From Phoronis australis (Eukaryota > Phoronida > Phoronidae): DNA of 26,913 bases. Numbering within the stretch: position 1 is the first letter of the stretch; the number at the start of each line of letters is the position of its first letter. A program made the position numbers and the translations under genes. The DNA is taken from contig NMRA01000093.1 in NCBI GenBank assembly GCA_002633005.1, positions 672,343-699,255 of the forward strand, in the 5' to 3' direction. Of this stretch, positions 1 through 8,800 are shown piece after piece. The notes beneath the pieces are model-generated. The model was not told the DNA's origin and searched no databases. It worked only from the letters and a program-made list of their open reading frames with translations.

Positions 1-2427
1 ACTTTGATAGTACACTAATTATGGAAGCCAGTTGGAAAGGTTCAACATACTCAACAGCTTACATAAGAACTCCTCAAGTATTGATGTGTGATTGGTTTAA
101 AACAGCCTTAGGGGTACAGAATGTGTTACCCACCTTAACAGCCTTAAGGGCCTTTAAATGGGCAACACATTTTATACCATAGGGTAAATTTCCACCATTT
201 CAAAAGTGTTATGTAAACAATACACTGGGGCAAGGATATGCTACTCCTCCCTCTCTGTGACAATACAGGCACATAACCCAACCTTCTGCTTAAGTCACAT
301 TAACTTAGGATCACCTGTAAAGACTTTCAAGATGCCAAAATAATCAAATCTATTGTATGTGTGAATTTCAATCATTTCCTTCAGTTCCAAACAATGTCAA
401 ATGATGGCCATTGAGAAGGGTAAGATTAGTTTTAAGACAGATAATAAATTAGTTACATACCTACCTGTACAGTGCTAATGCATTGGATAACCAGACTATT
501 GGGTTTGTTTTTTTAACTTTAGAGCCTTTCTCTTCACAAGCTGAGCTTGGGTGAGGTCTGCCCACAGACCTGTGTTCATTCCCTAAATGTCCATAAAAGA
601 CACCCACACTAAGTTTGGTATGTAACTGAGGTGCACAGGAACTTAACACAGAGAAGGCACACCTTGATAAGGCCATACCCAGCTGAAGAGATAAAGAATA
701 CAAAAGGACAACAGATGTAGAAAGAACTAGAAACCTTACATAACGGCATTCCTCTCACAAAATGTGATTTGAATTATCTGGGACCTGTTGAAATCTGATG
801 AACTTCGAAACATTATATCTCAGAATTGGCCGACTTATTTCAAATGAAACTTTCAGGTAATGGGCCTAATACACTGTTCTCCGATGGAAGGCTGTCAGCT
901 TGTTTGTGGATTGATCCTGACCACTTTCACAGGAACGGCTAACAAAACTTTGAACTTTTAAAAATTTTCAGGAAAAACTCAAAAGCTGCATAAAACAAAA
1001 ACAAATGGACAATTAGAAAACTGTATTAAAGTTTCTCAGATTTCATCTTGAATATTTTTCTTAGTAATGAATATGCCTTTCTATATCAATACATGTTATT
1101 AAAAGACATGTTCACCTGACATTTTTAATGGTATACTCTAAAGCAATAATTATATACTTTTACCACTTTAAATTCTATAGTTTGCAAGATATTTGACAAA
1201 ATGCATAAACATGTTCATAAGATCCCACGTAACCTTAAAGTTCTTAAACCCTTCTGAGTGGCACTCTCCTCCCTTGCACACATCAACTACTAAGTCCCCC
1301 TCCCTCAAATAGTTATGTAATCAGTGAGGACTTAAAAAATAGACAGTATGTGTGTCACACCCATGTTCATAAATGACTCTTGAGTGAACATACAAGTAAA
1401 AATTTGAGGCATATGCCGAGCACAGGTGTGTAACCACAAACAGGAAATTTCAGAAGGAAAATCAATAACCGAAAACTAATGTTGTTTTCACATAATGGAA
1501 ACTCCGATTTTATCAAAACTACATCGAATCTACTGATTCTTCTCCCATAGTAACATCCAAAATGAGCAAAAAGTTTATTCACTGAATTGAATTTAAAAAA
1601 CAATAAGTTGGATTATAGCTTTTAAAGTACAACTTGCAAGCTAATTCCTTAATCTATGTGACTGCTTGATCAAATTAGTTAGAAACAAAACATATAGCCA
1701 TGATGTGAATATGAAGTACCTTGAAAATTGCCAAATGTTTTAAGAACGAGTTTCGTGTTGAAAATGATCCGTCGTAACTCACTAAACCATGTCCAGTAAG
1801 TATTGTGACGAGGTGTAGGGGAATAACACTGCATGATGCGGGCTATGTGAGCCCCCAAGGTAAGTTATTAGTGCAAAGGTCACCTATTTGCAGATTTTTT
1901 TCCCACTTACAAGCTGTCAATGAACACAACTGCACTAATGTCTAGTGTAGATGATGTTCAAATAGCATTGTCGTTTAGTTCCTGCTATACATTAGCATAG
2001 TTAGGAGCAAGCAAAGACATCTTTAAATAAATCAACGGAAGTTGTGATGACAGCGAAGCTTTCACACTGCCACAAACTCCTCAAGCTACGTTCACACCAC
2101 ATTGGGAAAACAACATTTGACATAAAAAAATATCTTTAGAAACATTTTACTATGTTTTTCATCATGAAATTGCAATGCAATTGGCATTTCAGACAGTTGC
2201 TTTTGAAGCATTTTGTAAAACATAGTTAAAACCCGATGTATGATACAAATGTGCCAAACTATAAACCCGACCTATTAATCTTCAGGGATGGGCGTAATTT
2301 GAAATCTGCAATGATACACATAGCATATAAATTTGATGCCAATATTACTTGGAAATGGACACCAAAACCAAAAGATGTTGGAACAACAAACACTTCTTGT
2401 GTTTTTATATGTCCTCAAATTGATGGC

Positions 2428-2709
2428 TATACACATGATATACACACTGATATACACACCGATATACACACATGATATACATACTGATACACATACTGAT
2501 ATACACACTGATATACACATGATATACACTGATATACACACTGATATACACATGATATACACTGATATACACACTGATATACACATGATATACACTGATA
2601 TACACACTGATATACACATGATATACATGTACTGCTATACACATGATATACACACTGATATACACACTGATATACACACTGAAATACACACTGATATACA
2701 CACTGATAT
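2428..2709. repeat. TATACAC-type minisatellite with a 33-bp higher-order unit
   Basis: About 280 bp consist of interleaved short units: TATACACTGA (10 bp), TATACACATGA (11 bp) and TATACACACTGA (12 bp). Between 2523 and about 2621 they form a regular 33-bp higher-order unit (10+12+11) repeated three times, starting at 2523, 2556 and 2589. The array is stop-free for long stretches on both strands only because the repeat lacks stop codons, so the overlapping reading frames are not genes. Confidence 0.95.
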
Positions 2710-3618
2710 CCAGGACAAAGCAACTGCTGCAGCACAATGTGTTCCGTAGATGCAGGATCACACAAGACGATGCAAACTCACGCAAGACTGTACCCAAATG
2801 AAATGTCGGCCACAGAAGTGATTAGATACGCCAGGTTAAAATAAAGAATAGAATTTAATGTTTCCATTACAATGAAATATTTGGCCACAGGTGTTTCAGG
2901 AGTGTGTTGTCTTTGGAACACAAACCAGCTTAGGGATTGGGACAAATGAGATCAGCCATAAAGGGTCTGTTTCAAGTCATATTTGATAAAACTATAAAAT
3001 GTCCCATTAGGCATCGAGTAATGGAGGTTTGATGTCTTACCAGTATTTTGCACTGTGCTTAATTTTGACAAAGTATCGGTGCCTGAAACCAACTGCCTGA
3101 AACCAACACACACCCCCAATTCCCCTGAAGCTCTTCACCCCTTGACATCATTTCCAAAACTACATACAAGTATTTCCTGCAATATAATTCTGATATCTTA
3201 GAAACAAATCTCCCGCCAAAAGTGTTTACTAGTCATTGACTATTTCCAAGAACCTTGCACTTAACAAAACTCTCAAGCTGTTTCATCAAAGGCAAAAATG
3301 TCACACCAACACAAATTCAGACACTAAGTTATTTCTATGTCAAACACTGGTGATTTATGTCTGCCAGTTGAACAAGTTTGTCTGACTGGGTTCATCAATC
3401 AGTTCTCCAGGGGCCTGCTGATCATCCCTTAGTACCAATATGTTATCCAGAACTTTAACAAAGAGCTTTAATTACTCCATTATTATGCCATTTAGATTTC
3501 TATGCAGTAATCAAGTTAAAACTTGTTTCAAAATGTTGTGTTTAAGTTGAAAACAAAAAGGCAAGAGACAATGCGCTGATATCATAAAATAAAGACTTTT
3601 AAGTTTAAAAATGTTCAG

Positions 3619-3632
3619 TCACTAGAGGGCAG
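3619..3632 (+). promoter_or_regulatory. CTCF-like motif
   Basis: TCACTAGAGGGCAG matches the bilaterian CTCF consensus CCACYAGRKGGCRS at every position but the first. It is a single motif match, so chance is a real possibility. It sits about 2 kb from the ferlin first exon. Confidence 0.25.
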
Positions 3633-5490
3633 AGCATCAGAGCTATTGACTCAGTGCACTTGACTGACCTCGCTGCTTCTTTCATTGGTAATGCGCCCAA
3701 GACATCTGATTGGTCTTAAAGCTAGACATGCTTCACAGAGACTTAACAATAAATGAAATGTTAAATCAGAATAATTTTTACTTTTAAAAGTTTCCATTTA
3801 GGTAATGATTTGTGATAACACCAATTTCGGTACATGAGTTAGCACTGGTATATACATGTATGGTAGCACCCATAATTTGTTAACAAAAACAATAAAATAC
3901 TTCTAGCACACTTCAAAATTACTACGCATTTGCTCAAGAAACAAACTTTACCAATCATACTAGTGGTGGAAATTGGCCTTCCTGTTAATTCGCACATTAG
4001 TTGCCGGCAATTTTTTATCTTTTCATTCACTTCAAAGATTGGCCTCATTACATTTTCCACCATTCTACTTATTTCGCTGGCCCTCGCTTTTTGAAAAACA
4101 AAATTATTTATGAGCCAATAGGTAGAGCGGTGAACCGTACTGGCTTGTATTACATCATTGTCATTTAATTATTCGCATTCACTAGACTGGTGAACTGCAA
4201 CAAGTGAATTACTTCAGGGCTCTCACTCACGTGTTTTTAAAATACTTTTCAGAATGCAACGGAGCCAATATTTTCACACTCTAACAACAAGAAAACGAGG
4301 GAACTGAGTTTGCAAGTAGGACTGGACTAGAAGACAATGGTAACTTATAACTTCATCAGTAAGCAAAATATCAGGTTTAAAATCAAATTTAGTAAAACTT
4401 GTTTCAAAATTAAAACATTTTAACGTAGCTTTACAATATTTCCATGATAAATACAATTGACAAATTAGAACTATCTAGCTGAATTTTGGTTAAGTTAAAA
4501 AAATTGTTAGCCAACATTGATTGACACTGAATTTCATTTTCCATACATTTAAATAATTGATACATAGGTAAAAAATTAGACACTCCAAGTGCTTAGTTTA
4601 ATAAAATATTCAGTGATCTTTGATTGATGAAACCCAATCTGTGTATTACATAAGTAAAGGGACAATGCTGAAACATATTACTCGCCATTAATCTCAAAAC
4701 CAAAGTAGGCCTATATAAATATATCAGTTTCATAAAAAACATAGAAAGTCCATTAACAACTAAATAGATTAACTAGTATTTTAGGATCTGTTAACATGGA
4801 AACGTAAAGGAATGTAATCTAGGGGAAGGACACTCCAACCAATTTCAGAGGAGTCTCAGTGCAGTTCTTGCATTTTACAACATTTTGCTTTCAACATCAA
4901 AAACATTGTAATCCCAAAAGTTTCACATTAGAAAAAAACAGTTAGGGTAATGTTTTTAGGTGCAATTAAACTATCAAAATTCCTCACAAATTTTGGCAGT
5001 TGATGGAACAATTCAAGCGCTGACATTCTTTACCAACCTGAACCATGCTGCCTGATTTTTATCACGGTGGAAATAGTATTCTTATCATGATCACAAATGT
5101 AGTCTTAACGAGTGAAATCCCAGGCAGAGCATGCAGAATGAAACAAAAGCAACATGATAAACTAGAACCCAATCACCAATGTGTAACAATATTAATTTAT
5201 TGGCATGTTGCTGAAATGATGAATATCAATCAACCCTGGAAAAGAGTGAGGCCTGGCTATGAGGCCTGCAGTCTCAGTTCAATTGACAGATTACGAAGTC
5301 TTGCACTGTTGATAACTTAAAAATTTATACTCAAAAATACAATCTAAACTTATAAACCACAGGCAGCACCCCTGACCCAATTTAGCCTCGTGCACATGGG
5401 GCCTAGTAGAAACTATGTCATAAGTCACGCCTAACGGCAAGTTTGGGGCGTCAACGTGTGCGAGTCCCAAACTTTCAAAAGTGCACTTAC

Positions 5491-5581
5491 CTTGAAAATT
5501 AAGTTCACAGTAGGGGTCACTCTTTCCAAAAGTTTCTTTTGGAACATTTACCGCATTAACTACAATGACAGTTAGAGCCAT
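5491..5581 (-). CDS. Ferlin (dysferlin/myoferlin type), first coding exon
   Basis: The minus-strand ATG at 5581-5579 opens 30 codons plus one base and ends in CAAG|GTAAGT, a near-perfect donor. The peptide begins MALTVIVVNAVNVPK and continues with FGKSDPYCELNF. This is the first strand, loop and second strand of an N-terminal C2 domain. It closely resembles the myoferlin/dysferlin N-terminus, where NIPK..FGK.DP occupies the same place. The SDP aspartate is at the calcium-binding loop 1 position. In known dysferlins and myoferlins the first coding exon also ends after about 29-30 codons, so the length and phase-1 end fit. Ferlins are large tail-anchored multi-C2 proteins that act in calcium-dependent membrane fusion and repair. 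Only this exon is visible; the remaining C2 domains and the membrane anchor would lie leftward. An unrelated C2 protein is possible, but the start at residue 1 and the exon end favour a ferlin. Confidence 0.75.
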
Positions 5582-5794
5582 ATTTGCCAATATTACACCC
5601 TACTCTGTCAACATATTTCGCGTCCCCCTAACCACCAGGCTCGCAACCCGCCTGTTACACTCACAGTGACAGCTTCTATTTACAATGTGTGAATGGGGCA
5701 GATTAGGTCAAAGCATTCGGCTAACTCCGACCAAATTCGTATCATGTTCGCGCATACTCTTTTTCAAATCGAGGTTGTTTCCGTTCTTCAGAAA
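5582..5794. promoter_or_regulatory. Candidate bidirectional promoter between ferlin and ALMS1
   Basis: Only 213-264 bp separate the ferlin start codon (minus, 5581) from the candidate ALMS1 start codons (plus, 5795 or 5846). The segment is richer in C, G and CpG than the flanking introns, and I see no TATA box in either direction. That composition and spacing fit a divergent promoter with overlapping 5' UTRs. The inference depends on the tentative ALMS1 first exon. Confidence 0.4.
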
Positions 5795-5857
5795 TGTCGC
5801 GGATAATTCGAATTATTGATTTTATTGAACACAAACGCAAGGAGGATGTCGTTTGAA
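5795..5857 (+). CDS. ALMS1: ALMS1 candidate first coding exon
   Basis: ATG at 5795 and ATG at 5846 are in one frame, and both lead into TTTGAA|GTGAGT, a strong donor at 5858. A further in-frame ATG lies at 5744. The exon ends in phase 0, which fits the phase-0 acceptor of the next candidate exon at 7528. The peptide from 5795 is MSRIIRIIDLLNTNA followed by RRMSFE. A start exon must exist upstream of 9622, because the next two exons contain no in-frame ATG. I see no homology that proves this one; which ATG is used depends on the transcription start. An alternative phase-0 start exon is at 6296-6310. Confidence 0.4.
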
Positions 5858-8800
5858 GTGAGTGCTTGTCTTTGTTGTTTGTAAATTCATTTTCTAGTAG
5901 GCATGTTTTTCAATAAGAGGTATATTTATTCGAAAAATTGTAGAGGAAATCAAGTGAAGTTCCAAGTCTATGCCTATGGCCTTCTCATTTTTCATGTTTT
6001 TCAAAACTTCAAAAGTGAAACGAAGGCTTGACACTGCATTGTATGCTAATTTCCGCATGTACGGCAGTGACTCCAATTGAGGGCTAAAGTTTAGAATCCC
6101 TGTGAAGCAGTGTTTGGAGCCAGGGATTTGCCGTAGCCAGGTAGCCGTAGACACTAGACAGTGACCACCGTCTCTACTGTCTACTGCCTGGCCCAGCCGG
6201 CCCAGTCCAGTCCTTCATTCAGTTCACATGCACCTTTGATCAGCCCCAGACGATAGTATAGAAATAAAGAGAACGGTATACAACTACTATCCAATATGGC
6301 CGCCCGCCAGGTACTTCCGGAACAGCTCCAAACATAATAATTTGCTGAAAAGCTTCTTCTGTCTCTGCTGGGGCTAGGCAATGACCATCGCCTCTGTTGG
6401 CCCCGACCAGAGGCGATGCAGCTCCTATAGGCGCTCCATACGCCGGAAGCTTTTCAGCGAATTATGCCTCGCACCGACTAAAACATCAAAGTCTCTTTGT
6501 TGTAAATACCTTTTGCGCATAGAGGAACACCTTAGACAGTCGTCGATGTGTTTAATTCCTTCCAATTCGAACAAATACTCCCGTTATCAAACTTTTTCTT
6601 CGAGCAGTCCCCATTTCAGTTCCCAAAATCGTGAACTCAACATTTTCACTCGGCTCACGCCAAGAGATATGACGTACTCATTCTTTTAACCAGGCCGAAG
6701 GTCAGAAGTTGCGGTCCTATCGACGAACTTTGAAAGCTGAAGTTCCCGCCCTTTGCGTACGTGCTGCCGGGAACCAGCCATGCATTTGCCGTGTTGTTAA
6801 ATATTAACATGTCATTGTCAAATATGTGCACAAAGACTATTAAATGTCATATCAACAGCATTTATTTTTATCAAATCAACCAATAATTCATTGAAATACA
6901 ATCAGTTTCAAGTAACGCCAATTAACGACAAGTAGTGGTGGCATTTTGGAAACGAATATTTGACTGACAAGATCGCAATGACTCACCTTTGGCCTATTTA
7001 AAGATTGAGGTCATGAAGTCACATCACCTGGCGAGCGCGGTAAAAATTGGAGCGTGTGCAGTATAAAAATGGTGAGTTCACGATTTTGGGAACTGAACGA
7101 GTGACTGTTCGAACAAAAAGTTTGATAACGGGAGTATTTGTTCGAGTTGGAAGGAATTAAACACACCGCCAACCTCCTAAAGTGTCCCTCCATACGCAAA
7201 AGGTATTTATAAAAACTAGACTTTCATGCTTTAGCCAGTGCGAGGCATAATTCGCCGAAAAGCTTCCGGCGTATGGAGCGCCTATAGGAGCTGCATCGAC
7301 TCTGGTCGGGGCCAACAGAGGCGATGGTCATTGCCTATGCTGGGGCCAGACAGAGACGTCGGTCACTGTCTAGTAATTGGCGAGATCAACCAACCTGGTA
7401 ATTGAACTAGTGACCTCAATAAAACCTGCAAGACTACTTGATTCAACTAATGCAAAATTGTATGTGTGCACATGGATGTTTGTACCACAATCATGTTGTG
7501 AAGAAGGATTATCTTTTGTTCCAACAGGCTGGGGATAATATCGACCATAGAGGCTATCAAGAGCTGCATACAGAACCCCACGTTCCCTCAGAGCTGGGCG
7601 ACTCCTCACCGGGTGTGTGTTCAAAGTACCTGTATATTATTTGAAGGGCACCAATTTAATTTAAAAATATTGTAGTGAAATTCTTCTTTTCAAATGATGA
7701 TCAAGTAGTTTCTCTTAATTGGTTTCGTTGTTATAAAAGGGATTCTTGTGTCATAATTAGATATTAAGTACTGTACCTTTGGCAGTTTTATCTATTCTGT
7801 CAGCCAGACTTACTCAGAATGTCCGATGGTGATTTGATTTTTGTTGTGATACAAAAATCATTTTTTTCGTCTTTCCAAATGTAAAGAGTGAAATACCATA
7901 CTTATCCCAGCGCTCGACGCCAAGTCACATTTGGCGACCTGGCAAAAATCTGAGGTCGCCAAACAAAATCTGATGTCGACTTCTGTCTGCTTATTTTCTG
8001 TTGTAATTTAAATGCATCATTGATTTCGCGAAATATACGAAATTATTATGTTTGAAAGGTAATGATTCTAGGAAAACTTAGTAATTTAAAGTTTGGAAGT
8101 CAACATGAACTTTGAAATGAATGTTAGGTGAACAATTATCTCACTTAGATTCTCGCAGTGGCGACTTCAGTTTTTCCCTTGTCGCCAAACACAGTCTGAG
8201 GTCACATTGACAAATCGAGCGCTGCATCTGAATTAACTAATAGTACAAATCGTGAATGTATTATGTAATTTGCGTACAAACTTTCCCTCTCTTGATTAGT
8301 TAATTTTTGTAAATGGCGTGTCACATTACTGAAAAACGTGCTTTATTGGTTTTGCATTGGGGGGTATCACAAGCTTTGCAAGTCATATTAAGATGTTGAT
8401 AGCGGAATTTTGAAGACGGATATTCCAAGGAATTTGATTATATTTAGAAAACAGGGAATTCACCGCATTTGGTCATGCTGTCTTCAGCACCAAGAATCCG
8501 GGCACCTACAGGTTTGTCATGGATCAAAAATTGCAACAAGACAGCGAGATTTGCGTGGTTGCGATCTGGTGGGGAGAAAGTAATTATGCCGACTAAAACG
8601 TTAACGTGATATGCTGAGTTTTTAATGCTTAATGCGGCTTTTTTGGTCGAACGTGATTTGAAATTGAAAAATATTGTAAACCATTCACGTGTTCTCTTGC
8701 AAAATGCAGATTTTTAGCATGCAAGTGACAGATTATGTCTTAAGTTGTTTGGCAACCCTTCTGTTTAAAAAAGTTTTGAGTGAATATTAACCCAAATGGT

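Larger units (their letters stand above)
1..5490 (-). other. Presumed first intron of the ferlin gene
   Basis: This stretch lies downstream, on the minus strand, of the GT donor at 5490-5489 of the ferlin first exon. It is AT-rich with frequent stops in all frames. I looked for a minus-strand continuation of a C2A domain (the lysine-rich strand followed by an NPVWNE-like motif) and found none. The only structured content is the minisatellite at 2428-2709 and a CTCF-like motif at 3619-3632. It could also include sequence beyond the intron; nothing here decides that. Confidence 0.5.
6153..7374. mobile_element. Foldback-like element with long terminal inverted repeats
   Basis: The ends are perfect 14-bp inverted copies: ACTAGACAGTGACC at 6153-6166 and GGTCACTGTCTAGT at 7361-7374. 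Long arms follow, roughly 6360-6690 and 7010-7345. The first 94 bases or so of the arm, starting at ATGACCATCGCC (6381 plus; about 7330 minus), differ at only two positions. The rest is more diverged but alignable, including a shared stretch coding CLIPSNSNKYSRYQTF in both arms. The left arm carries about 170-200 extra bases (about 6200-6370) absent from the right arm. The unique centre (about 6690-7010) codes for nothing recognisable. No transposase is visible, so if mobile it is non-autonomous. I could not find a convincing target-site duplication. Confidence 0.7.
5858..7527 (+). other. ALMS1 intron 1, largely occupied by an inverted-repeat element
   Basis: No exon with support was found here apart from the alternative start at 6296. 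The dominant content is the foldback-like element at 6153-7374. Confidence 0.4.

Noticed and set aside
476-700. Minus-strand open frame ending KVKKTNPIVWLSNALALYR at a CAG|GTAGGT donor, considered as ferlin exon 2
   Set aside because: The KKT and VW resemblance to the ferlin C2A strand is superficial: the spacing and the residues between do not fit and there is no polypyrimidine acceptor.
2236-2797. Several overlapping open frames of 79-138 codons on both strands
   Set aside because: They are translations of the TATACAC minisatellite, which simply lacks stop codons; the flanks show no domain or splice structure.
6381-6689. 102-codon plus-strand open frame starting ATGACCATC, partly mirrored at 7011-7330 on the minus strand
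   Set aside because: It lies in the inverted-repeat arm. The second copy has a stop in the shared frame, no domain is recognisable, and no expression evidence exists, so it is treated as repeat sequence.
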